Part shown: piece after piece, positions 18,581-26,213 of the stretch
Layout: each line of letters opens with the position of its first letter
How positions within the stretch are numbered: position 1 is the first letter of the stretch
Assembly: GCA_035545855.1 (NCBI GenBank)
Contig: DASZXK010000154.1
Span: forward strand, 1 to 64,000
Length of the DNA stretch: 64,000 nt
Direction: 5' to 3'
DNA from: DASZVB01 sp035545855
Lineage (GTDB): Bacteria > Myxococcota_A > Polyangia > Polyangiales > Polyangiaceae
Program-made: the position numbers and the translations under genes
The notes under the pieces: model-generated
The model's database searches: none
Seen by the model: the letters and a program-made list of their open reading frames with translations, nothing else
What the model was told of the DNA's origin: nothing

Positions 18581-19617
18581 ACCGCATCGTTCTACTCGGG
18601 ATGTTCGGGGCCTGGCTCTCGGGCTGCTCGTCCACCGTGGCGTCCGAAGAGAGAGCGCCGACGCACGTCGTCGGGACGGATTGCTCGCCGGAGACGGCGT
18701 GCGGCGGCTGCGCCACCTGCTTCGACGCTTGCACCTGCGGAGGCGGCGCCACGGCGCGCTGCGCGGAGGAGTGCCACGCAGCGGCACCTCCGGAACGGAA
18801 AGGGGACTCGGGCGCGCCGGTCTCCGAAGGGTCGATGATCGCGACGCTCGTCACGACCGCGTTCGACATCCCCGCGGGGCAGGAATACTTCCGCTGCCAG
18901 AACTTCGAGAACCCGTTCGGCGCCGACGTCGCCCTGCTCAGTACGGAGTCCTTCATGACGCCCGGGGCGCACCACATGTTCGTCTTCGAGGCCCCTGGAG
19001 CGACGAACGGGGAGCTCGAGCCGTGCAGCGGTCTCGAGTTCTCCGCGAACGTGCACACGACGCAGCGCTCTCAGGAACGTCTCACGTACCCGCCCGGCGT
19101 CGGGCGCTTCCTCTCCGGCGCCACGGGGCTCCGCGTGCAGATCCATTTCCTGAACACTTCGGAGGAGACGGTTCACGGGGAGATCGCGGTCACGCTGCGA
19201 GGGGACCCGCCGGATCTCGTGCCGATCCACGCTTCCCAGATCTTCATCAACACCGCGAGCATCTCCGTCGCCCCGCGAAGCCAGGGCTCCGCGCAGAAGG
19301 ACTGCGCCATCCCGAAGGACATCAACGTCTTCACCGCGGCGAGCCACATGCACCAGCACGGCACGTACTACACGGCCCGCTCCAGCGACGGGCAGCTCCT
19401 CTACGAGACGAACCAGTGGGCGGAGCCCGTCCCGTGGACGTTCACCCCGCCGCGGAAGCTCTCGGCCGGCAGCACCATCACGGAGCACTGCGACTACGAC
19501 AACGACACGGACTACTCGCTCGGGTTCGGAGAGTCGGCCGCGACGAACGAGATGTGCATCTTCACCGGCGCCTACTACCCGGCGGCGGACGGTGAATCGA
19601 TCGTCTGTCTCCTCTGA
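18577..19617 (+). CDS. Copper type II ascorbate-dependent monooxygenase-like lipoprotein
   Basis: The ATG at 18577 overlaps the upstream stop (ATGA) with GGAGGGAG just before it, so the two genes are translationally coupled. The protein has 346 residues and a lipobox with Cys17. The ligand pattern of peptidylglycine/dopamine monooxygenases is present in order: H132-H133 (GAHHMF) and H190 (VQIHFLN) for the first copper, H257 and H259 (ASHMHQH) and M326 (NEMCIF) for the second. The GAYYP ending of the second domain is also kept. The family hydroxylates C-H bonds with copper, oxygen and ascorbate; the substrate here is unknown. The Cys-rich segment at 36-66 may be a disulfide-bonded spacer. The family call rests on ligand spacing. 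Confidence 0.8.
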   Translation: MNRIVLLGMFGAWLSGCSSTVASEERAPTHVVGTDCSPETACGGCATCFDACTCGGGATARCAEECHAAAPPERKGDSGAPVSEGSMIATLVTTAFDIPAGQEYFRCQNFENPFGADVALLSTESFMTPGAHHMFVFEAPGATNGELEPCSGLEFSANVHTTQRSQERLTYPPGVGRFLSGATGLRVQIHFLNTSEETVHGEIAVTLRGDPPDLVPIHASQIFINTASISVAPRSQGSAQKDCAIPKDINVFTAASHMHQHGTYYTARSSDGQLLYETNQWAEPVPWTFTPPRKLSAGSTITEHCDYDNDTDYSLGFGESAATNEMCIFTGAYYPAADGESIVCLL

Positions 19618-19623
19618 GCGGGC

Positions 19624-19965
19624 TCAGAGCGCGGCCTCGCCCCAGTCGCCCGTCCGGATCCGGATCGCCTCGAGCACTTCGCTCACGTAGATCATGCCGT
19701 CGTTGTCGCGGCCGGTCCGGGCGGTCTCCTCGATCGTACGGATGACGATGCCCGCGAGGCGGTCCGAGTACACGACGATCTCGAGCTTGAGGCGGGGGTT
19801 CAGCGAGCTTCGCTGGCGCGCCCCGCGGAAGACGAGGGTGCCGGCTGGTGACGGTCCGGAGTCGCTGACCTCCGACACGGTCATGCCGTCGATGCCGAGT
19901 TCGACGAGCGCGTCCTTCACGATCTCGAACACGTGCGGCTTCACGATCGCCTCGATCTTCTTCAC
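19624..19965 (-). CDS. PII-family nitrogen regulatory protein lacking the uridylylation tyrosine
   Basis: The GTG at 19965 gives 113 residues, the standard PII length, with the typical MKKIEAIVKP start and a C-terminal AIRIRTG. Aligned to E. coli GlnB without gaps, position 51 (the uridylylated Tyr) is Gln, in FRGARQR in place of YRGAEYM. Position 39 (Gln in the T-loop GRQKG) is Ser, and position 90 (Lys) is Met. It keeps the RIRTG nucleotide-contact strand. It may still bind ATP/ADP and a partner but cannot be uridylylated at Tyr51. No amtB or glnA is adjacent, which is unusual for glnB/glnK. Confidence 0.88.
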   Translation of the reverse strand: MKKIEAIVKPHVFEIVKDALVELGIDGMTVSEVSDSGPSPAGTLVFRGARQRSSLNPRLKLEIVVYSDRLAGIVIRTIEETARTGRDNDGMIYVSEVLEAIRIRTGDWGEAAL

Positions 19966-20099
19966 GACGGCTCCGGCGGCGAATCCTACTCCGCGCCAGT
20001 GGCCGGCGCAGGCAGGGGTCCTAGAGTGCCCAAGTCCGCGTAAGAAGAACGAAAAATTTTGGGGGTAAAGGGCGACGGGACGCGTCCGTTCGGGAAGGT

Positions 20100-20384
20100 A
20101 TGTGCCCTGTCTGCGGCGGTAGTTCCTTTCGCGCGACGTCGTGGACGTCTGCGACGAAGCGGGAAATCGCCGGCTTCTCCTGCGTCGTCTGCGGCGCCCT
20201 GCTCAGGAGCGAGCAGGTGACGAGCACGAGCCATGACGGCGCGCTCCGGGAGACGCTGCCGGCGCCGCCCGCCGCCTCCACGTCCGAGACGTGGAGGCCG
20301 CCGTCGCAGCGGAAGGCCCCCGCCGTGAGCGGCACGTTCCAGTCCGCGCCGAGTCTCCGGCGCCCGTTCCGGAAGCACGGGTAG
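20100..20384 (+). CDS. Small zinc-ribbon protein
   Basis: This gene encodes 94 residues with two CxxC knuckles, C2/C5 and C28/C31, separated by 22 residues with a WTSATKREIAGFSC stretch, a plausible zinc ribbon. The C-terminal 50 residues are Ser/Pro/Ala-rich and probably disordered. It ends exactly where the convergent glycosyltransferase gene ends (stops abut at 20384/20385). GGAAGG lies only 1 base before the ATG, closer than ideal. A weak minus-strand frame exists but lacks the Cys logic. Confidence 0.45.
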   Translation: MCPVCGGSSFRATSWTSATKREIAGFSCVVCGALLRSEQVTSTSHDGALRETLPAPPAASTSETWRPPSQRKAPAVSGTFQSAPSLRRPFRKHG

Positions 20385-22103
20385 TCAGGGCTGGGCGAGA
20401 CGCGCCTCGAAGGCGGCCTTCCGTCGGTCGTCCTTCTGGTGGTCGAAGTAGAACAGCCGGAAGCGTTCGTAGTCGCGCGCGACGTCGGCGCGCGGGCGCG
20501 AGCCGATGCCCTGGATGTACTGGTCGAGGTATTCCGGGAAGTCCTGGAAGGACGCGCCGCGGGCGCGGAGGTCGCGCATCATTCCGTCGTCCCAGTGGAG
20601 GATGAAGCCGTCGAGCGTGCCGAGCGTGATCCGCAGGACGGGGATGTACGTCGAGAGGCCGAGCTCCTCCGGCCCCCGCGGCGCGAACAGGAAGTGCGCG
20701 GCGCGAGTCCCGACGAGATACGGCACGCTCGCGCGCTTCTCGTGACCGATGCGGCCGCGCTTCGCGAGTGGCTGCCGCGCGATGGTCCTGTCCGTGAGGC
20801 CCGTGTCCGCTTCGATGGCGACGGGGATGTCCGCCTCGTACATGACGCGCGCCTCGGTCCCGAGGAAGGCGAGGCGCACGGGCAGCCCCCGGAAGAAGCG
20901 CGCGAGGATCTCGGACTTTCGTGCGTCCTCCACGACGCGCTTGTCGCTGTAGACGCCGCGCTCGTCCGCGATGCCCGAGAGCCAGTCCGCGTCGGTCACC
21001 GGCCTCGGCGTGAGCAGCATCAAGCCGAGCGCGAGCGCGACGAGCTCGAGGTACGCGACGGGGCGGCTCCGCGAGAAACGGTACAGGCCGAGCTCGAGCA
21101 AGATCGCGAGGTACGGCGTCACCGGGATCAGGAGCCGCGCGTACATGAAGTCCCCGCCGACGCGGACCACGTAGTACCCGTAGAAGAGCGCGAAGAGCGC
21201 CGAGAGCGTCACGTGAACCCGGAAGAACCGCTCTCCGTCTTCGTCCAGCGCGAGCGTCGACGGGCGCCGCAAGGCGAACGCCGCGAATCCGGCTCCGGCG
21301 AAGAGCACCCAGTACTTGTGGAGGTAAGAATACAGATAGACGAGCCCCTGGGAGTGCCACGTCAGGTAGGCGGATTTCGCGTAGTACGTGTTCGGAAACC
21401 ACGCGTCGTAGTACGCGAGCCGGAAGGCGGTCACGGCGACGGAGAACGCGGCGACGGTGACGCCGAACGTCGCCAGAACCCGCACCTTGCGCTCGCCGAG
21501 GAGCACGAGCGCGACGAACGCCGCCCCCGCGAACACCACGCCGTCGGGGCGAAGCGTCGAGGAGAGCCCGAGCGCGATCCCGGCGAGAAACGGCGTGTTC
21601 TTTCCCGACAGGAGCCCCCGGGCGAGCAGGAAATAGGCCACGCACACCGTCGCGGTGAACGCGGCGGTCTCGAGCCCACCCGTCGCGAACGACGCGAAGT
21701 CGGGGTGAACGGCGGCGGCGAGGCACGCGACGGGCAGCGTCGCGCGAGTCACCGGAAGCCGCCTCCGGAGCGAGAGGTGGAACGCGAGGAGCAGCACGAG
21801 CGTCACCGCATGGCAGACGAGTCCCGAAGCGCCCGTCCAGCCCTCGGGACCCGCGCCGAGGCGGAGCCCGACCGCGACCCACAGCGTCCAGAGCAGGTTC
21901 GTGTAGCCTTCGACGCGCTCGCCTACGTTGAAGACGAGGCCGTGGCCCAGCACGAGGTTCTTCGCGTACCGGTACGAGATGAACGCGTCGTCGCACGTCC
22001 AGGACTGCCACGCGGCGACCGAGAGTCCGACGATGACCGCCGCGACGCCGAGGAGCGCCGCCGTCCGATGCTCCGGCCGATCCAGCGAGCGTTCGCGCGT
22101 CAT
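20385..22103 (-). CDS. GT-C type membrane glycosyltransferase (AftB/mannosyltransferase-like)
   Basis: ATG 22103 overlaps the stop of the upstream gene (ATGA), so coupled translation is likely; a longer frame to 22139 is possible. The protein has 572 residues with roughly 9-11 hydrophobic helices. Near the N-terminus it has WTCDDAFISYRYAKNLVLGHGLVFNVGERVEGYTNLLW. The DDAF acidic pair in the first loop and the GxVEGYTN motif are typical of GT-C enzymes that use polyprenyl-phosphate sugars. The C-terminal 200 residues form a large soluble, presumably periplasmic domain. It would extend a glycan at the outer face of the inner membrane; donor and acceptor are not predictable. Confidence 0.85.
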   Translation of the reverse strand: MTRERSLDRPEHRTAALLGVAAVIVGLSVAAWQSWTCDDAFISYRYAKNLVLGHGLVFNVGERVEGYTNLLWTLWVAVGLRLGAGPEGWTGASGLVCHAVTLVLLLAFHLSLRRRLPVTRATLPVACLAAAVHPDFASFATGGLETAAFTATVCVAYFLLARGLLSGKNTPFLAGIALGLSSTLRPDGVVFAGAAFVALVLLGERKVRVLATFGVTVAAFSVAVTAFRLAYYDAWFPNTYYAKSAYLTWHSQGLVYLYSYLHKYWVLFAGAGFAAFALRRPSTLALDEDGERFFRVHVTLSALFALFYGYYVVRVGGDFMYARLLIPVTPYLAILLELGLYRFSRSRPVAYLELVALALGLMLLTPRPVTDADWLSGIADERGVYSDKRVVEDARKSEILARFFRGLPVRLAFLGTEARVMYEADIPVAIEADTGLTDRTIARQPLAKRGRIGHEKRASVPYLVGTRAAHFLFAPRGPEELGLSTYIPVLRITLGTLDGFILHWDDGMMRDLRARGASFQDFPEYLDQYIQGIGSRPRADVARDYERFRLFYFDHQKDDRRKAAFEARLAQP

Positions 22104-24316
22104 GGCGCGCCTCCGGGCGCCTTGCCGAGGGTCTTCCACTCGCTCGGGCCTTCCGGCTTCCGGAGCTTCCGGAGATGGGGGGAGAGGCTCGACCGGGCTC
22201 GCTGGACCAGGGCCTGCCCTTCGTCCGGGCCGAGCGCGGAGACGGCGAGCTCGAGCGCCTCACCGTCGAGGCCGGCCGCGACGAGCAGATTGACGTAGAC
22301 CGGTCCGACGGGGCCGACGTTCGCGCCGGATTCGATCACCGGGCGGAGCTCTCTCAGGGCACGAAGGTGTGCGCCGAGCTCGGCGAAGCCACGCGCGCGA
22401 AAGATCCGTCGCTCGGCCCGGGAGGACGCCGATGCGGCGTGGGCGAAGTCGGACTCCGCCGTGTCCAGCCGTTTCCGCAGCGGATCCAGGGAGTGCGGCG
22501 GAAACTGGGAGCCCAGCCGTCCCTCGAGGATCCGGAGCCATCGCCGAGCGCCGTCGAAATCCTGGAGGCGCGCGTGGGCGAGACACAGGTTCTGCGCCAC
22601 GGGGACGTACTCGATCGCGTCGGGGCCGAGCGTCGAGAGGAGCTCCTTCGCGTGGGCGTCGTCGCCGAGACGCGTCGCGACGAAGGCCGCCTCCGAAGCG
22701 AGGATCTCACGGCCGCCCTGTTCGAGCGCGAGTGCCTGGTCTCGTGGGGGTAGACGCCTCCCGAGCGTGAGCTCTCCCACCTTGCCCTGGACGGGCGGGC
22801 CGCTCGTCGCGAGCGAGTAGAGCTCCCGGTAGAGGAGCTGGAGGTCCCCGACGTTGCCGTCCGCGGTGCGCGATGCCTGGAGGGCCACCAGCCTGAAGTA
22901 GGTCTGGGTGGCGAGCCACTCCGGCATGAGCAGGCGGTACCGCGTCGAGCCGGGGAGCGTCGATCGGAGCAGAAGCGAGAATGCCTCGTCGATGTCGCCG
23001 TTTCGGGCACGCTCTTCGCCGAGCGACTTCAGCACGATCGGGTTGTCGGGATGAGCTCGGAGCTCGGCCCGGAACATGGACTCCTGGTCCCGGAAGTCCA
23101 GGCAGCGGAGGACGTCGACTCCCAGGTACACCGAGGCGAGCCCGACGAGCCCGAGCCGCACCCGCCGGTCGGAAAGCGCGCGGACGGCGCGGACGCCCTG
23201 GTAGCGACCGACGCCGAGCGTGAACAGCCCGAGCGGCAGATACAGGAAGTGATCCGACGTCGTGACGAAGATGCCCGTGTACGTGAAGTTCAGGAGAGGG
23301 CCGAAAGCGATCGCCGCACCGAGGAGGAGGACGCCGGCGGGCCTGTCGCGGAGGAGGGCTCTCACGGAAAGGGCTCCGTACGCGAGCACGACGAGCGCTC
23401 CTCCGAACACGAGGGCCGACGGGTAGACGTAGGTCCCGTTCTCGAACACGAGCGGCCGGTGAAAGAAGGTCTGCGGCCACGGGAGGACCGTCCGCTCCAC
23501 GTAGGCGGCGACCGTCATCAGGCCGTACGCGGGGGTGAACTCGAGCTTCTGGAGCCGGACGGGGAACACGAAGACGCGAAGCGCCGTGTAGACGGCGGCG
23601 AGCCCGGTCGAGACGTAGAGGTTCCGCAGGAGGGCCCGCTTCCGATCGCCGCTCGCGAGGAGCACGTCCACGCCGAGGAGGACCGGCAGCATCACCGCCG
23701 CTTCCTTGCACAGGATCGCGAGCACGAAGCACAGGGGAGAGAGGAGCGCGCGGGCGCCTCCGGACGGCCGCTCGCTCGCCCGCCACGCGAGCTCGATCGC
23801 GGCGAAGAGCAGCACCGTCATGTAGACGTCCGTGCGACCGGCGATCCACTCGACGCTCTCCGTCCGCGACGGATGCAGAGCGAACAGCACGCCGGCCGCG
23901 AACGCGAGCAGGCGGCTGCCGGTCCAGCGCTCGCCGAGCTTCACGAAGAGGTACGTCGCCGAGCCGTGAGCGACGACGTTCGCGAAATGGAAGAACCACG
24001 GCTTTCCGCCCGAGACGAACCAGTCGAGGATGTAGCTCGTCGTGATGAGCGGGCGGTAGTAGTGGAGGCCGCCGCTCCCCGTTCGCGCGAGCTGCCAGAA
24101 GAACGTCGTGAAGGCCCGGCCGAGCTGGTCCAGCCCGTGCGCGTAGCGGTTGTCCCGGATCAGCAGGACGTCGTCGTACACGTACCCGTCGAGGATCGAC
24201 GGAAGGAACACGAGCACGGCGGCGAGCGCGATCTCGAGCGCCCAGGACTTCCCCGGATCCCCGCTCGTCGTCGGGGACGGCGGCGCCGCCGTGCCGGCGC
24301 GATCGGGTTCGTCCAT
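22100..24316 (-). CDS. TMTC-like membrane glycosyltransferase with C-terminal TPR-like region
   Basis: ATG 24316 gives 738 residues. About 10 membrane helices occupy residues 25-440. The first loop has YVYDDVLLIRDNRYAHG, followed by LHYYRPLITTSYILDW, HFANVVAHG and ALHPSRTESVEWIAGRTD, the motifs of bacterial homologues of eukaryotic TMTC O-mannosyltransferases. Residues about 450-738 are helical repeats consistent with TPRs. This supports polyprenyl-linked sugar transfer, perhaps to proteins. The downstream glycosyltransferase gene overlaps by 4 bp, so the two probably act in one glycosylation step or pathway. The frame is open far upstream, but codon bias and the first acidic loop support this start. 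Confidence 0.85.
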   Translation of the reverse strand: MDEPDRAGTAAPPSPTTSGDPGKSWALEIALAAVLVFLPSILDGYVYDDVLLIRDNRYAHGLDQLGRAFTTFFWQLARTGSGGLHYYRPLITTSYILDWFVSGGKPWFFHFANVVAHGSATYLFVKLGERWTGSRLLAFAAGVLFALHPSRTESVEWIAGRTDVYMTVLLFAAIELAWRASERPSGGARALLSPLCFVLAILCKEAAVMLPVLLGVDVLLASGDRKRALLRNLYVSTGLAAVYTALRVFVFPVRLQKLEFTPAYGLMTVAAYVERTVLPWPQTFFHRPLVFENGTYVYPSALVFGGALVVLAYGALSVRALLRDRPAGVLLLGAAIAFGPLLNFTYTGIFVTTSDHFLYLPLGLFTLGVGRYQGVRAVRALSDRRVRLGLVGLASVYLGVDVLRCLDFRDQESMFRAELRAHPDNPIVLKSLGEERARNGDIDEAFSLLLRSTLPGSTRYRLLMPEWLATQTYFRLVALQASRTADGNVGDLQLLYRELYSLATSGPPVQGKVGELTLGRRLPPRDQALALEQGGREILASEAAFVATRLGDDAHAKELLSTLGPDAIEYVPVAQNLCLAHARLQDFDGARRWLRILEGRLGSQFPPHSLDPLRKRLDTAESDFAHAASASSRAERRIFRARGFAELGAHLRALRELRPVIESGANVGPVGPVYVNLLVAAGLDGEALELAVSALGPDEGQALVQRARSSLSPHLRKLRKPEGPSEWKTLGKAPGGAP

Positions 24317-24331
24317 CGAGGCGGAGTCTAG

Positions 24332-24487
24332 ACCAAAAGCCCATATCCGGAGGAATTCGCGGACCAGGACGCGCCGCGCGTCCGCGCCGCCATCGCGCGC
24401 ATCACGGGCCTCGGCGGTTCGCTCTACGGCTTCTACTACGCCGCGAACGAGTCCCGAGCGTACGCCATCGCCCTCGGTTGCCAGTGA
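24332..24487 (+). pseudogene. C-terminal remnant of an unidentified gene
   Basis: On the plus strand, between two minus-strand genes, a 51-codon frame reads from just after a TAG (24329-24331) to TGA (24485-24487). It contains RAAIARITGLGGSLYGFYYAANE and ends AIALGCQ. Third positions are strongly G/C as in real genes here, yet there is no ATG, GTG or TTG. It looks like the 3' end of a gene whose 5' part was lost. The family is not recognised. Confidence 0.55.
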
Positions 24488-24497
24488 ACCGAGCGGC

Positions 24498-26165
24498 TCA
24501 GCGCTCGCTTCTCGGCTTCCGCGCCCGGCGACGAAGGAACGCCGCCGCGCCGAGCACGAGGCCGGCGTAGGAATTCGCGTCCGACGTGTGGTCCGCGACG
24601 CGGCAGCCGCAGCCGCCGTCGTCCTTCGCGGCGCCGGGCGCGGCCGAGCCGCCGTCGACGCCGCTCGCGCCGCCGGTCGTTCCCGAACCGCCCGTGGACG
24701 AGCCGCCCGCGGCTCCGCCGGCGCCGCCGCCCGTGTTTCCGCCGCTCGCGCCGGCTCCGCTGCCGCCGCCCGCGCTCGCTCCACCGGCGCCGGTCGCGTC
24801 CGCGCCGCCCGTTCCCGCGGCTCCTCCGGCGCCCGGCGCGCCGCCCGAGGCCGGAATCGCGCTCGTGTCCTTGAAGCCCGGCGCGACGGGCCACGCCGGC
24901 GCGCCGCCCGCCTTGTACGCGTACGCACCCACGTCCGCGACGCCCGCGCGATCCGTGCCGTCGAAGTCGTCCGCGACGACGTGCGCCGGATCCCCGGCGG
25001 CGATGAGCGCCGAGCCCGCCTTCGGGTACGCGTTCCGGTGCGCGGCCGTGAAGTCCACGTCGACGAAGTCGTTCGCGGCGTTCCCCGTCGCGGAAAACCC
25101 GGACGACACGCCCTGCACGCCGCCCACGCCGACGTTCCCCGTCGCGGTCACGCCCGTCAGCGTCCCGGTCAGGTTGATGGCGTTTCCCAGAGCGTAGAGG
25201 GCGTTGTTCGCGAGGAGGATCGTCCCGACGACGCCGCTCGCGCTGTACGCGGCGTTGTTCGAGATCACCGTGTTGTGGAGGATCTGGAGGTTCCCCGGGG
25301 ACGCGCTCTGGTGGACCTGGCTGTGGATGCCGTCGGACGCGGGGGAAAAGATCAGGTTGTTCTGGATGACGGCGTCCGCGGCGGCCTGGATGCCGTGGTC
25401 CCCGCAGGACCACATCGCGTTCCGTTCGATCGTGTTGACGCCGCCGTGTCCGGCGTTGCCGTAGACGATGATGCACGGGTACCCGGTGTCGTGGATGACG
25501 TTGTCTCGGATCGCGTTTCCGTAGCTTCCGTCCTTCACCTCGATGCCGTCCCCCTGGGAGACGTTGTCCTTGGTGTCGTGGACCCAGTTCTTCTCGATGA
25601 CGCTGTCGTGGATGCGGCAGCCGTCGTCGTTGCACCCGAGGTAGAAGCCTTCTCCGGTGCCGCCCGTGTGGTCCACCTGGTCGTGGACGAAGTGCAGGTC
25701 CGCGTAGTCGCTCCCGGGAGCGTTCGCGCTGATGCCGACGTCACCCGTGTCGTGGACGTGACAGTCGGCGATCGTGACGTGACTCGAGTCCGTGATGCGG
25801 ATGCCGTGGGAGCCGCCCGTCACGTCCAGGTTCCGGAGCTCGACCCACTGCGCGGAGTCGACGTTGATGGTGTTCTGGTTCGCGTCGGGGCGGGTGATGG
25901 TGGCGGTCGCGCCGTCCGCGCCGCGGATCACGATGGGTGAGCCCTGAGCGCCGCTCACGCCGACCGAGAGCCGGGAAGAGACGCTGTACGTGCCCCCGGC
26001 GAGGACGAGCTCGTCCCCGGCGGAGAGCGCCGCGATCGCCCCGGGGAGATCGTCGCCCGGACCGATGTTCACCGTCTTTCCCGCCGCGCCCCCCGCGAGG
26101 AGCGCCAGGACGGACGAAATGGTGACCGAAAAGACGCGACGACGGCTTCCAGCACCCACTTTCAC
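24498..26165 (-). CDS. Right-handed parallel beta-helix protein with MYXO-CTERM tail
   Basis: The GTG at 26165 has a strong GGAAGGAG ribosome site 2-9 bases upstream and gives 555 residues. After a signal peptide (about 1-29), residues 45-390 are successive beta-helix coils (GIRITDSSHVTIADCHVHDTG, NAIRDNVIHDTGYPCIIVYGN) like pectate-lyase/NosD-type folds. Residues 425-515 are a Gly/Ala/Ser-rich spacer. The tail is DGGCGC, a hydrophobic stretch and RRRARKPR, a MYXO-CTERM signal for surface anchoring. It is probably a polysaccharide lyase/hydrolase or an adhesin; catalytic residues were not assigned. It lies upstream of the two glycosyltransferases on the same strand, 181 bp away. Confidence 0.87.
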   Translation of the reverse strand: MKVGAGSRRRVFSVTISSVLALLAGGAAGKTVNIGPGDDLPGAIAALSAGDELVLAGGTYSVSSRLSVGVSGAQGSPIVIRGADGATATITRPDANQNTINVDSAQWVELRNLDVTGGSHGIRITDSSHVTIADCHVHDTGDVGISANAPGSDYADLHFVHDQVDHTGGTGEGFYLGCNDDGCRIHDSVIEKNWVHDTKDNVSQGDGIEVKDGSYGNAIRDNVIHDTGYPCIIVYGNAGHGGVNTIERNAMWSCGDHGIQAAADAVIQNNLIFSPASDGIHSQVHQSASPGNLQILHNTVISNNAAYSASGVVGTILLANNALYALGNAINLTGTLTGVTATGNVGVGGVQGVSSGFSATGNAANDFVDVDFTAAHRNAYPKAGSALIAAGDPAHVVADDFDGTDRAGVADVGAYAYKAGGAPAWPVAPGFKDTSAIPASGGAPGAGGAAGTGGADATGAGGASAGGGSGAGASGGNTGGGAGGAAGGSSTGGSGTTGGASGVDGGSAAPGAAKDDGGCGCRVADHTSDANSYAGLVLGAAAFLRRRARKPRSER

Positions 26166-26213
26166 GCTCCTTCCACGCAAACCCGTACGATACTCCCCGC
26201 GGACCCCACCGTC

